From assembly GCA_937899145.1 (NCBI GenBank), contig CALBPW010000395.1:1-19817 (forward strand): a stretch of 19,817 nt of DNA, read 5' to 3'. Source of the stretch: an uncultured Bacteroidota bacterium. GTDB taxonomy: Bacteria > Bacteroidota > Bacteroidia > Bacteroidales > SZUA-534. A model generated the notes under the pieces. That model was not told the origin of the DNA, made no database searches, and saw only the letters and a program-made list of their open reading frames with translations. A program made the translations under genes and the position numbers. How positions within the stretch are numbered: the stretch's first letter is position 1; every line of letters begins with the position of its first letter. Below are positions 8,956-16,559 of the stretch, in pieces.

Positions 8956-9159
8956 TTAGAATTTTAAACTATTGAAAAGCCAATTTTCACTATCGATTTC
9001 TTCCATTTCAGCAGCCAAACTCAGCGCAATTACCTATAAATCAGAGAATTTCGGAATATGACCGGGTCTGCGGATATTTCCACGTTCATCAACTAAACCA
9101 TCTGAAAACTTATGGCATATTTCAAGAATTTTTACGAACTTTGTATACAAGTTGCTCAT
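8956..9159 (-). pseudogene. Remnant of an IS982-like transposase (N-terminal part)
   Basis: On the minus strand from ATG 9159 the reading gives 41 residues, an in-frame TAG, then 25 more residues to TAA at 8956. The reading KFVKILEICHKFSDGLVDER, then GNIRRPGHIPKFSDL, stop, VIALSLAAEM and IDSENWLF, closely resembles the start of Bacteroidota IS982-type transposases, which I remember with Glu where the TAG stands. A GAG to TAG change explains the stop. The catalytic domain is absent, so this is a truncated and inactivated element. No inverted repeats or target duplication could be recognised. The family assignment is from memory. The rest of 8912-9252 contains nothing else I can identify. Confidence 0.65.
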
Positions 9160-9274
9160 ATGAAGATTGTATAATTTGATTTTTAAAACACTTTTAAATT
9201 ATTAAAAATCAGTAATATGTGCAACTTTTTTCTTTGTTTTTAATAAAATTTAATTCCGCCAACGGGTAACTTCG

Positions 9275-9282
9275 TATATTTG
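9275..9282 (+). promoter_or_regulatory. -7 promoter box of the LRR surface-protein gene
   Basis: TATATTTG matches TAnnTTTG exactly. No TTTG lies at the ideal distance upstream. Transcription from about 9289 would give a leader of about 45 bases to ATG 9333, which argues against an alternative TTG start at 9297. Confidence 0.55.
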
Positions 9283-9332
9283 CGATTACAATACTATTGT
9301 CGGAACAAAAAGAACTATTAAACACAATAACT

Positions 9333-11150
9333 ATGAGAAAATTTTTCACACTAATTTTTGCCGTAATGTTTGCAGGACAGGCGTTGGCACGAACCTCTTT
9401 TGAAGTTAATGGGTTAAAATACACCATCACCGATGCCGAAAAACACGAAGTTTCGGTTGAAATAATATCAGACGATAATAAACCCCAAGGCAACCTCATA
9501 ATTCCTGCCGAGGTGGAAAACGATGGGGTAAAATATGCGGTTACAGACATTGGTTACCGTGCGTTTTACGATTGCACAGGCCTAACATCTGTAACCATTC
9601 CAAATTCAGTAAAGAATATAGACTACTTGGCGTTTCAGAATTGCGTCAGCCTGACATCGGTAACCATTCCTAATTCTGTGACTAACATAGGTGGCACAGC
9701 GTTCGCCGATTGCCAGAAGTTGACGGAAATAAAAGTTGATGGTGATAATAGTACCTATACATCAGAAAATGGCGTTCTGCTTTCAAAAGGTAGAGACATT
9801 CTTATATGTTGTCCTATTGGCAAAACAGGACCTTACACCATTCCTGAATCAGTTAAAAATATTGGCAACTATGCGTTCTTGGGTTGCAGCGGTTTGACAT
9901 CAGTCACCATTCCCAATTCGGTTACGAGCATTGGTGCTGATGCATTCTATGAATGCAGCAGCCTTACTAAAGCCGAGTTTGCGAGTGTCGAGAGTTTATG
10001 TAAAATGGAATTTGTTAATTATTCTTCTAACCCATTAACTACTTATGCTAATCTATATATAAATGGTGAGGAAGTTACTGAGGTGAGCATTCCTAATACT
10101 ATTACAAGCATTGGTGACTATACTTTCTATGGATGCAGCAGCCTTACATCAGTCACCATTCCCGATTCAGTCACAACCATTGGGAAATATGCATTTTGTG
10201 GTTGTATCAACTTAACTTCTGTAAATATACCAAATTCTATTAAAGAAATTAGCGATTATATGTTTGCTGGATGTTGCAATTTGTCAAAAGTATCAATGTC
10301 AGATTCGATAACACGCATCGGACAACAAGCGTTTTCGAATTGTCACAGACTATCATTAGCCATCCCTAGTAGTGTTAAAACGATTGGTTTGGGAGCATTT
10401 AATTATGTAGCCAATATAATCTATACAGGCAATGTTGAAGGCAGCGAAGCGCTTACTGTCAATGGCATAATCGACGGTGATTTCATCTATTCTGATGCTG
10501 AAAGAACAAATCTTACCGCATACATAGGTGAAGGTGGTGATGTGGTCATTCCCGATGGCGTTATACGCATCGGCGAAATGGTGTTTAGTCGTAGCAAATT
10601 GTCGTCGGTAATAATTGGTAATTCGGTCATAAGCATCGGAGAGAGCGCGTTTGAAGGTTGTTCTTGTCTAACATCTGTAACGTTGGGTGAATCGGTAAAA
10701 AGTATTGGATCGTGGGCGTTTGAAAATTGTACTGGACTGACTTCGATAACAATTCCAAAATCAGTTATTAATATGGGACGTATATTCGAAGGTGACCAAA
10801 ACCTAACAATATATTGTGAAGTGAGTTCAAAACCAGAAGATTGGTCTTCTGATTGGAATTGTTATGATATTTGGGGAAAAAAATTTTGTACAGTTGTATG
10901 GGCAGAAGGAAACACTGAACCTGGCACCGCCGTCATTGAATCAGCCGCCAACGCCATCAACATCTACGCCCACCACAACACCATTATTGTTGAAAACGCC
11001 ACGGAAGAAATCCGCGTTTATAACGCAATGGGCGCGTTGGTCGGTAGGGACGTGGCGTGCCACGTCCGTGCGGAAATCAATGTCAACGTCGCAGGCGTTT
11101 ACATTGTCAAGGTTGGCAACGTGGCCAAACGCGTAATGATAAACAATTGA
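9333..11150 (+). CDS. Secreted BspA-like leucine-rich-repeat protein with T9SS sorting domain
   Basis: A 605-residue surface or secreted protein. Residues 1-19 are a clear signal peptide ending AQGALA-like (FAGQALA), which fixes the start at ATG 9333. From about residue 60 to 500 the protein consists of BspA/TpLRR repeats of about 23 residues with the core C-x-x-LTSVTIPNSV-x-x-IG-x-x-AF. Spacer segments without repeats occur near 130-165 and 210-250. The last 75 or so residues form a type A T9SS C-terminal domain (IRVYNAMGALV, then NVAGVYIVKVGNVAKRVMI). The protein therefore crosses the outer membrane by the type IX system. BspA-like proteins bind host or microbial ligands; the ligand here is unknown. 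Codons 572-579 or so are encoded by a palindromic repeat (11048-11067). A terminator follows. Confidence 0.9.
   Translation: MRKFFTLIFAVMFAGQALARTSFEVNGLKYTITDAEKHEVSVEIISDDNKPQGNLIIPAEVENDGVKYAVTDIGYRAFYDCTGLTSVTIPNSVKNIDYLAFQNCVSLTSVTIPNSVTNIGGTAFADCQKLTEIKVDGDNSTYTSENGVLLSKGRDILICCPIGKTGPYTIPESVKNIGNYAFLGCSGLTSVTIPNSVTSIGADAFYECSSLTKAEFASVESLCKMEFVNYSSNPLTTYANLYINGEEVTEVSIPNTITSIGDYTFYGCSSLTSVTIPDSVTTIGKYAFCGCINLTSVNIPNSIKEISDYMFAGCCNLSKVSMSDSITRIGQQAFSNCHRLSLAIPSSVKTIGLGAFNYVANIIYTGNVEGSEALTVNGIIDGDFIYSDAERTNLTAYIGEGGDVVIPDGVIRIGEMVFSRSKLSSVIIGNSVISIGESAFEGCSCLTSVTLGESVKSIGSWAFENCTGLTSITIPKSVINMGRIFEGDQNLTIYCEVSSKPEDWSSDWNCYDIWGKKFCTVVWAEGNTEPGTAVIESAANAINIYAHHNTIIVENATEEIRVYNAMGALVGRDVACHVRAEINVNVAGVYIVKVGNVAKRVMINN
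11048..11067 (+). repeat. REP-like palindrome inside the T9SS tail coding sequence
   Basis: GGACGTGGC (11048-11056) and GCCACGTCC (11059-11067) are perfect 9-bp arms around GT. The element is read in frame as part of GRDVACHVR. Related palindromes occur at 15537-15570 (between genes) and 19560-19579 (inside another T9SS tail), so this is one copy of a dispersed family. Confidence 0.75.
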
Positions 11151-11155
11151 TATTA

Positions 11156-11225
11156 ACAATGGGGCATGCCCCATTGTCGAGAACAAAAACATTGTAGGGG
11201 CGAATAAACATTCGCCCCTTTTTTT
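11156..11225 (+). terminator. Palindrome plus terminator hairpin after the LRR gene
   Basis: A perfect 22-base palindrome (11156-11177, centre GGGGCATGCCCC) begins five bases after the stop codon. A second hairpin follows, AGGGGCGAAT (11196-11205) with ATTCGCCCCT (11210-11219), and ends in seven T (11219-11225), which makes it a strong intrinsic terminator. The same two elements in the same order follow the T9SS tail at 19662. A smaller hairpin, TGCCC/GGGCA, lies at 11232-11245. Confidence 0.8.
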
Positions 11226-11365
11226 GTTGCATGCCCTAACGGGCAGAAATTGTTAGAAATTTGAAAAATAATACGTTTGGTTAAAGAAAAATCCCTTAAC
11301 CGATTGTCTGTCGCCTGATTTGACGCCTTGTTTGTTGGCAATTATCTTTTATAACAACAAAATTC

Positions 11366-11373
11366 TATCTTTG
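11366..11373 (+). promoter_or_regulatory. -7 promoter box for the M23-dxr-rseP cluster
   Basis: TATCTTTG fits TAnnTTTG and lies 17 bases before ATG 11391, giving a very short leader. No -33 TTTG is found at the ideal distance. Confidence 0.5.
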
Positions 11374-11390
11374 CACGTTTTAGATAAATC

Positions 11391-12239
11391 ATGAATAAGA
11401 CAAAAACCGACAAAAAGCAAAAACGGCGTGAGCGCTATCGAATAACAATTCTTAACAATCGCACGCTAAACGAGGTGTGGCATACAGTTGCCGCAAAGCG
11501 AACAATAATTGCAATTGCGGCAATCATAGGCTTGCTACTTGTGGCTTTGGGGTGCGTTATTGCAATGTTCACACCTCTGCGTCAACAAATTCCGGGCTAC
11601 CCCAACCGTGCCGACCGCAATATGCTCATCGATAACATTTTACGCATCGATTCGATTGAAAACGCACTCGCACAAAAAGATATGTATATCAACAATTTGC
11701 ACGACGTTTTGTCAGGAAAAACAACCAATTCGCACATTGTAGGTAAAGACACACTGATGCGCTCCGACGACAAACACCTAATGCGCGACACATCGATGTA
11801 CGCCAACGAAAACAGCAATTTCTCGATAAAACATATTGACAACTATCAGCCAAACACCGAAAGCACCATCGAAATGTATTTTTACAGTCCTCTGCGCGGT
11901 GCCATTACCAACAGTTTTACACCCGAAAATGGCCATTTTGGAGTTGACGTGGTGGCTAACACCAACGACCCAATTTTGTCGATACTCGATGGAATGGTTG
12001 TTTTTGCTGGCTGGACAAGCGAGGCCGGCTATGTCATCATTCTTCAACATCGAAACAACATAATATCGGAATACAAACACAACTCATTCTTACTCAAAAA
12101 GATAGGAGAACGCGTGCGCGCTGGCGAACCAATCGGCATTATTGGCAACACGGGCGAGTACACCACAGGACCACACCTGCATTTTGAAATGTGGCAAAAT
12201 GGTATCCCGATGAATCCTACCGATTATATAATCTTCTAA
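11391..12239 (+). CDS. Membrane-anchored M23 (LytM) family peptidase
   Basis: Zinc metallopeptidase, probably a peptidoglycan endopeptidase acting in the periplasm on peptide cross-links. It has 282 residues: a basic cytoplasmic start, one membrane segment near residues 38-64 (IAIAAIIGLLLVALG core), a helical linker to about 150 and a LytM domain from about 160 to 280. All zinc ligands expected of the family are visible: H182 and D186 in HFGVD, and the HLH pair H262/H264, with H230 in the YKH motif as the additional catalytic histidine. It therefore looks active rather than a degenerate activator. Only 12 bases separate it from dxr, so the two are co-transcribed. Placing a cell-wall hydrolase beside isoprenoid-precursor synthesis is, from memory, common in Bacteroidota. 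Confidence 0.92.
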   Translation: MNKTKTDKKQKRRERYRITILNNRTLNEVWHTVAAKRTIIAIAAIIGLLLVALGCVIAMFTPLRQQIPGYPNRADRNMLIDNILRIDSIENALAQKDMYINNLHDVLSGKTTNSHIVGKDTLMRSDDKHLMRDTSMYANENSNFSIKHIDNYQPNTESTIEMYFYSPLRGAITNSFTPENGHFGVDVVANTNDPILSILDGMVVFAGWTSEAGYVIILQHRNNIISEYKHNSFLLKKIGERVRAGEPIGIIGNTGEYTTGPHLHFEMWQNGIPMNPTDYIIF

Positions 12240-12251
12240 ATCAGAAAGATA

Positions 12252-13406
12252 ATGACAAAACACATAGCAATTCTCGGTTCAACAGGCTCCATTGGCACAC
12301 AAACACTTGATGTGGCTCGGGCAAATACCGATAAACTCACTGTTGAAGTGCTTACAGCCGGCAATAATGCCGATTTGCTGATTAAGCAAGCCCGCGAGTT
12401 TAAGCCTAATGCCGTTGTCATTGCCGACGAAACCAAATACGAGCAAGTGAAACAAGCGCTTGCCGACCTTGATGTTAAAGTTTGGACGGGCACGCAGGCC
12501 ATTGAAGATGTGGTGCAGATGAGCACCGTTGACACCGTTGTTACAGCAATGGTAGGCTATGTGGGGCTGTCGTCAACAATTAAGGCGATAGAAGCAGGAA
12601 AAAACATCGCCCTCTCAAATAAGGAAACCCTTGTGGTGGCAGGCGAACTGATTACCGAACTTGTTGCAAAACACAAAGTTAAGGTAACACCAGTTGATTC
12701 GGAGCACTCAGCCATCTTCCAATGCTTAGTGGGCGAGCCTGAGGTTGAGAAACTGATTATCACAGCCTCGGGCGGACCATTCCGCACAAAATCAATCGAC
12801 GAACTGCGCACCGTAACACCGCAGCAAGCACTCAAGCACCCAAATTGGAACATGGGCGCAAAAATCACAATCGACTCTGCCACAATGATGAACAAAGGAT
12901 TGGAAGTAATTGAGGCTCATTGGCTCTTCGACATTCCGTACGAGCAGATTGAAGTTACTGTTCATCCGCAATCCATCATTCACAGCATGGTGCAATTTGT
13001 AGATGGCAGCGTGAAAGCGCAAATGGGACTGCCCGATATGCGTCTGCCAATCCAGTACGCGCTGAGTTACCCCTACCGCTGGCCATCGACATTTGGCCGC
13101 ATCGATTTCAAAAACCAGCAGCCGCTGACGTTTGAGGCTCCCGATTTGGAGAAATTCCGTTGTCTGGCGTTGGCCTACGAGGCTCTGGGCAAGGGAGGCA
13201 ATATGCCCGCCATTATGAACGCCGCCAACGAGGTGGCCGTGGCCGCCTTCCTGAAGGAGCGCATCGGATTCCTTGACATTGCCAACACAATTGAAAAAAC
13301 TATGCAACAAATGCCGTTCGTCAAAAATCCAACTTATACCGATTATGTTGAAACCGACAAAGAATCGAGGGAGTTTGCAAGAAATATTGTCGGAAAGATA
13401 ATATAA
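12252..13406 (+). CDS. dxr: 1-deoxy-D-xylulose-5-phosphate reductoisomerase
   Basis: Second step of the MEP isoprenoid pathway: rearranges and reduces DXP to 2-C-methyl-D-erythritol 4-phosphate with NADPH and a divalent metal. The 384-residue length is normal. The NADPH-binding loop GSTGSIG is at 9-15. SNKETLV places K124 and E125 in the substrate region, and the metal site VDSEHSAIFQ gives D149, S150 and E151. ASGGPFR is the flexible phosphate-binding loop, and the MNKGLEVIEAHWLF block and the downstream HPQSIIHSM are intact. All active-site elements are present, so the enzyme should work. In this phylum dxr is usually followed directly by rseP; here a toxin-antitoxin pair lies between them. 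Confidence 0.97.
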   Translation: MTKHIAILGSTGSIGTQTLDVARANTDKLTVEVLTAGNNADLLIKQAREFKPNAVVIADETKYEQVKQALADLDVKVWTGTQAIEDVVQMSTVDTVVTAMVGYVGLSSTIKAIEAGKNIALSNKETLVVAGELITELVAKHKVKVTPVDSEHSAIFQCLVGEPEVEKLIITASGGPFRTKSIDELRTVTPQQALKHPNWNMGAKITIDSATMMNKGLEVIEAHWLFDIPYEQIEVTVHPQSIIHSMVQFVDGSVKAQMGLPDMRLPIQYALSYPYRWPSTFGRIDFKNQQPLTFEAPDLEKFRCLALAYEALGKGGNMPAIMNAANEVAVAAFLKERIGFLDIANTIEKTMQQMPFVKNPTYTDYVETDKESREFARNIVGKII

Positions 13407-13420
13407 GTTGTGGAAACAGT

Positions 13421-13450
13421 GTTGTACGAACAAAATAATTTGTAAATTTG
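13421..13450 (+). promoter_or_regulatory. Promoter of the toxin-antitoxin pair
   Basis: TAAATTTG (13443-13450) is an exact TAnnTTTG box, and GTTG (13421-13424) stands 18 bases upstream as a near -33 element. It lies just after dxr and drives the toxin-antitoxin genes, perhaps also rseP. Confidence 0.6.
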
Positions 13451-13471
13451 TAGATAAATTTATCGACAAAT
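13446..13471. promoter_or_regulatory. Operator palindrome of the toxin-antitoxin pair
   Basis: A 26-base palindrome with a single mismatched pair; its core GATAAATTTATC (13453-13464) is perfect. It overlaps the second half of the -7 box and the expected transcription start, and ends 15 bases before ATG 13487. Antitoxins of the Phd/YefM class repress their own operons by binding such sites, so this is the likely binding site. That role is inferred from position and symmetry. Confidence 0.65.
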
Positions 13472-13486
13472 ATAAGGTTGACGGCT

Positions 13487-13807
13487 ATGAACACACTAAA
13501 CTCAATCAATGTTCTTGATGCCATTGTTCCAATAAGTTATTTCAACAAGGGCAAGGCTAATCAGATTTTCTCCGAAGTTAAGAAATCGGGTATCAGAATA
13601 GTGGTGAAAAACAATGCGCCCGAATGTGTTCTGATGAGCCCTGAGAACTATCAGAGACTGATGGATGAATTTGAAAACGCCACTCTTTTGGCAGAGTCCC
13701 AAAAGCGGCTTTCGGAACCCGCAACCTATCTTACACACGATGAAGTTATGAGAAAAGAAGGTCTTACCGATGCCGATTTGAATGATATTGAGGTGGATAT
13801 AGAATAA
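13487..13807 (+). CDS. Phd/YefM-family antitoxin
   Basis: A 106-residue antitoxin and repressor of the pair. The N-terminal half carries the family pattern: NVLDAIVPISYFNKGKANQI, then VKKSGIRIVVKNN, then CVLMSPENYQRLMDE near residue 50, a dimeric DNA-binding fold. The C-terminal part (about 65-106) is acidic and probably disordered, the part that wraps and neutralises the toxin. ATG 13487 is chosen over a TTG three codons upstream, because the ATG is the stronger start and leaves the operator palindrome outside the gene. The stop codon overlaps the toxin start by one base (TAATG), so translation is coupled and antitoxin is made first. Confidence 0.88.
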   Translation: MNTLNSINVLDAIVPISYFNKGKANQIFSEVKKSGIRIVVKNNAPECVLMSPENYQRLMDEFENATLLAESQKRLSEPATYLTHDEVMRKEGLTDADLNDIEVDIE

Positions 13808-14133
13808 TGGAGTGGAGCATCAAATATCATCCTTCGGCCTACGACGAATTGAGCAACCTTGACGGGTCAATCAAAAAGATTGTCTTGAAAGGCATTCTCA
13901 AAGTTTCGGCAAACCCGAAACCGCAAAGCGAAGGAGGATATGGAAAACCGCTGGGAAACAAAGGAGGAAACAATCTTACAGGCTTGCTGAAAATCAAATT
14001 CCGAAACATCGGCATTCGTGTTGTTTACAAATTGATTGAAGACGAAAATACTCACGAAACGCACATTTTGGTTATTTCTGTAAGGTCTGATAATGAGGTA
14101 TATAACATTGCAGTAAAGAGAAATGATTGTTAA
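13807..14133 (+). CDS. RelE/ParE-family toxin
   Basis: A 108-residue toxin of the RelE/ParE superfamily. The N-terminal WSIKYHPSAYDELSNLD, with a basic helix and KPLGNKGGNNLTGLLKIKF in the middle, is typical of the group. A C-terminal basic segment (VVYKLIEDEN, then SVRSDNEVYNIAVKR) completes the small beta-sheet. RelE-type members cut mRNA on the ribosome, while ParE-type members poison gyrase; the sequence alone does not decide. It overlaps the antitoxin by one base and is followed by rseP after 38 bases. The pair is a compact, apparently intact module inserted into a housekeeping operon. The DNA between toxin and rseP is AT-rich with no terminator. Confidence 0.85.
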   Translation: MEWSIKYHPSAYDELSNLDGSIKKIVLKGILKVSANPKPQSEGGYGKPLGNKGGNNLTGLLKIKFRNIGIRVVYKLIEDENTHETHILVISVRSDNEVYNIAVKRNDC

Positions 14134-14171
14134 TCAATAAATCAGCAAATCAATTAAACAATAAATTATAA

Positions 14172-15491
14172 ATGGAAACACTAATCCGCATCTTACAACT
14201 GCTATTGAGCCTATCAATATTAGTTGTCTTTCACGAGTTCGGGCATTTCATCATTGCCAAAGCTTTCAAAACTCGTGTCGAAAAATTCTACCTTTTCTTC
14301 GACCCATGGTTCTCGCTCTTCAAATTCAAGCCAAAAAACAGCGACACCGAATATGGCATTGGCTGGCTGCCGCTGGGCGGCTACGTCAAAATTGCAGGTA
14401 TGATTGACGAAAGCATGGACAAAGAGCAAATGGCTCTGCCGCCAAAACCCGACGAGTTCCGCTCAAAAAAGGCTTGGCAACGACTGCTGATAATCGTTGC
14501 TGGCGTTGTCTTCAACCTGATTCTTGCCATGGGCATCTATGCCGGAATCCTTTACACTTGGGGCGAAGAATATCTGCCAACTGAGAACATGCGCTACGGC
14601 GTTGTGTGCGACTCGCTTGCCATTGAATCAGGCTTGCAGAATGGCGACAAAATCATCAGCATTGATGGCGAAAAAGTGGAAAAAGCCACTGCCATTACAG
14701 CACATATTCTGCTAAATGAGTCAAAATCGATACAAGTGGAACGCAATGGCGAAATATTAGACATTCCATTGTCGGACAGCATTATACCACGTTTACTGAA
14801 AGGCGCGACCTTTGTTGCTCCGCGCATTCCGTTTGTTACTGGCGGATTTGTCAAAAACTCACCAGCCGAAGCCGCAGGCTTGCAACTTGGCGACCGCATC
14901 ATCGGCATCGACACCATTAAAACCGAATATTTCGACGAGTTCCGCGCCGCCATTGCCAACTACAAAGACACAACAGTGAACATCAGCATTGTGCGCGACA
15001 CCCAAAACCTGACACTCGCAGTAGCCATTGGACCCGACAGCAAAATTGGAGTAAGCGCAAGCTACGATGGCGTGTTTGAATTGCGACATATTGAATACGG
15101 ACTCTTTGCCGCCATACCCGCAGGCGCAAAAAAAGCCTTTGTGGTGGCACGCGACTATCTGAAACAGTTCAAACTGATTATCAAACCCGAAACAAAAGCC
15201 TACGAGTCGCTGGGCGGATTTATCGCCATCGGAAAAATATTCCCGGGCGAGTGGGATTGGTACTCGTTCTGGAGCATGACCAGCTTCCTAAGCATAATGC
15301 TTGCCGTACTCAACATTCTGCCCATTCCGGCACTCGACGGCGGACACGCTCTGTTTATCATCATCGAAATGATAACTCGCCGCAAACCAAGCGACAAAGT
15401 GATGGAAGTGGCGCAAACCATCGGCATCATTCTGCTACTTGCCCTGCTGATTTATGCCAACGGAAACGATATTATTAAGTTGTTCAGATAG
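14172..15491 (+). CDS. rseP: RIP metalloprotease RseP (site-2 protease family)
   Basis: Inner-membrane zinc protease that cuts membrane-spanning regulators, such as anti-sigma factors or signal-peptide remnants, within the bilayer. It has 439 residues, normal for the family. The zinc motif HEFGH (21-25) lies in the first membrane helix. A second membrane helix is near 105-130, followed by two PDZ-like domains in the periplasm (about 135-300; the second contains KNSPAEAAGLQLGDRIIGID). The second catalytic motif NILPIPALDGG is at 381-391, with D389 as the third zinc ligand, and a final membrane helix is near 415-430. All key residues are present. The native substrate in this phylum is not known to me. 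No terminator is visible downstream; a palindromic repeat follows. Confidence 0.95.
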   Translation: METLIRILQLLLSLSILVVFHEFGHFIIAKAFKTRVEKFYLFFDPWFSLFKFKPKNSDTEYGIGWLPLGGYVKIAGMIDESMDKEQMALPPKPDEFRSKKAWQRLLIIVAGVVFNLILAMGIYAGILYTWGEEYLPTENMRYGVVCDSLAIESGLQNGDKIISIDGEKVEKATAITAHILLNESKSIQVERNGEILDIPLSDSIIPRLLKGATFVAPRIPFVTGGFVKNSPAEAAGLQLGDRIIGIDTIKTEYFDEFRAAIANYKDTTVNISIVRDTQNLTLAVAIGPDSKIGVSASYDGVFELRHIEYGLFAAIPAGAKKAFVVARDYLKQFKLIIKPETKAYESLGGFIAIGKIFPGEWDWYSFWSMTSFLSIMLAVLNILPIPALDGGHALFIIIEMITRRKPSDKVMEVAQTIGIILLLALLIYANGNDIIKLFR

Positions 15492-15536
15492 CGACATAAC
15501 CGCACAGAAAATACAGATTTATATGGATTAAATTGT

Positions 15537-15570
15537 GTTGTAGAGACGTGGCGCACCGCGTCTCCACAAC
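15537..15570. repeat. REP-like palindrome between rseP and the methyltransferase
   Basis: A 34-base inverted repeat with three mismatched positions per arm; the core GAGACG (15543-15548) pairs with CGTCTC (15559-15564), enclosing TGGCGCACCG. It belongs to the same palindrome family as 11048-11067 and 19560-19579 (all share GACG or GATG with TGGCG or TGCGAT then CGTC). No T-tract follows, so it is not a standard terminator. Two copies of CCGATTCACCA lie at 15571-15581 and 15595-15605. Confidence 0.7.
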
Positions 15571-15611
15571 CCGATTCACCAATCAGACAACTCACCGATT
15601 CACCAAAGAAA

Positions 15612-16259
15612 ATGTCCCAGCGTTTCGACCATTCTGTCGATCAATACATTGAACAGCACACCTCGCCAGCCGGTCAGCTACTCGACGAGTTGGAGCGTCA
15701 GACCTACCTCAAAGTGCTGCGTCCGCAGATGGTTTCAGGCCATTTGCAAGGCAAGGTTTTGGAGATGATGTGCCGAATGATTCGCCCCAAACGAGTGCTT
15801 GAAATAGGCACATTCACAGGCTATTCAGCCCTCTGCATGGCTGCCGGAATGCCCGATGACAGCACGCTGCACACCATCGACATAAACGACGAACTGGAGG
15901 ATTTCACACGCTCGTTTTTCAGTCGCAGTCCGTTTGCTAATCGCATTATTTATCATTTAGGCGACGCGCGGCAGATTATCCCTATGCTTGGTGGACAGTT
16001 CGACCTCATTTTCATTGACGCCGACAAGCGCGAATATCCTGATTACTACCAGCTTGCGATTGAAAATGTGCGCACAGGCGGCTTCATCATTGCCGACGAT
16101 GTGCTCTGGTATGGCAAAATAAATGCCGAAGCCGCCGCCAACGATGCACAAACCCGCCAACTGATTGAGTTCAACAACTTTGTGCAATCCGACCCACGCG
16201 TTGAGAACGTGCTATTCCCAATCCGCGACGGGCTGATGGTGATGCAAAAAGTGAAATAG
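15612..16259 (+). CDS. SAM-dependent O-methyltransferase (COMT-like)
   Basis: A 215-residue class I methyltransferase of the O-methyltransferase 3 / COMT family, cytosolic and metal-dependent. Motif I VLEIGTFTGYS is at 62-72, and D90 in TIDIND binds the ribose of SAM. FIDADK (134-139) gives the first metal ligand(s), D136 or D138, and ADDVLW at 161-166 gives the second, D162-D163. The C-terminal PIRDGLMVMQK is the usual ending strand. In bacteria such enzymes methylate catechol-type small molecules; the true substrate is unknown. ATG 15612 has no Shine-Dalgarno. The next ORF frame begins directly after the stop. Confidence 0.9.
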   Translation: MSQRFDHSVDQYIEQHTSPAGQLLDELERQTYLKVLRPQMVSGHLQGKVLEMMCRMIRPKRVLEIGTFTGYSALCMAAGMPDDSTLHTIDINDELEDFTRSFFSRSPFANRIIYHLGDARQIIPMLGGQFDLIFIDADKREYPDYYQLAIENVRTGGFIIADDVLWYGKINAEAAANDAQTRQLIEFNNFVQSDPRVENVLFPIRDGLMVMQKVK

Positions 16260-16357
16260 AAGCCGAGGAGTTTATATTCTCGTCAGCATCGAAAAACGCC
16301 GAGAAGAAACAAATGCTGAGCAAGTTAGTCAGAGAACCGCAGATTGATTATATTTGA
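16259..16357 (+). pseudogene. Short ORF fragment resembling the N-terminus of a Fic-type protein
   Basis: A 32-residue open stretch without its own start codon, overlapping the methyltransferase stop. It reads EAEEFIFSSASKNAEKKQML and then SKLVREPQIDYI before TGA. The pattern FSSASKNAEKKQMLSKLVRE resembles the helix-turn-helix beginning of some Bacteroidales Fic-family or AbiEi-like proteins. This is from memory and weak; it may be a degraded remnant or coincidence. Confidence 0.3.
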
Positions 16358-16375
16358 AATGTTAAAGCAAATCCA

Positions 16376-16531
16376 ATGAAACGCATATATTTGACACGGA
16401 ACGGGAAACAATTATTTTTAAGGCTCTACAGCTATGGCAACTGTGATGGTCTTGAAATGCCTAAGTCGGTACGCCGACAAGCATTTTTACAACTGAAACA
16501 ACTCAAATCAGTGGAAGGGTATGTAAAATAA
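16376..16531 (+). CDS. Possible small protein, 51 residues
   Basis: I do not recognise this ORF. It starts MKRIYLTRNGKQLFLRLY and ends LKQLKSVEGYVK. It is basic, has no signal peptide or membrane segment, and has a beta-strand-like start and a helical end, a plausible small domain. It lies 29 bases upstream of the ADP-ribosylglycohydrolase start and could be its operon partner or a remnant. There is no clear promoter or ribosome-binding site. Confidence 0.4.
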   Translation: MKRIYLTRNGKQLFLRLYSYGNCDGLEMPKSVRRQAFLQLKQLKSVEGYVK

Positions 16532-16559
16532 ATAACCGAAAAAAATAAATTCAATAGTA

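Noticed and set aside
9297..9332. TTG at 9297 as the start of the LRR protein
   Set aside because: It would put 12 residues before a perfect signal peptide and lies only about 15 bases from the -7 box; ATG 9333 is preferred.
10864..11136. A 90-codon plus-strand frame overlapping the end of the LRR gene
   Set aside because: Thr/Pro-rich frame shift of the T9SS domain coding sequence; the T9SS reading is clearly the real one.
9333..11150. LRR coding repeats as a possible CRISPR or tandem DNA repeat array
   Set aside because: The repeated ACATCxGTxACCATTCC-like units are degenerate, in frame and encode the LRR consensus LTSVTIP.
12792..13469. A 225-codon open frame on the minus strand across dxr
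   Set aside because: It is antisense to a gene whose every catalytic motif is intact; the reading is rich in His and Cys without any family pattern. It is a shadow of dxr codon usage.
13478..13486. TTG at 13478 as the start of the antitoxin
   Set aside because: ATG 13487 is a stronger start codon and the family motif begins after it.
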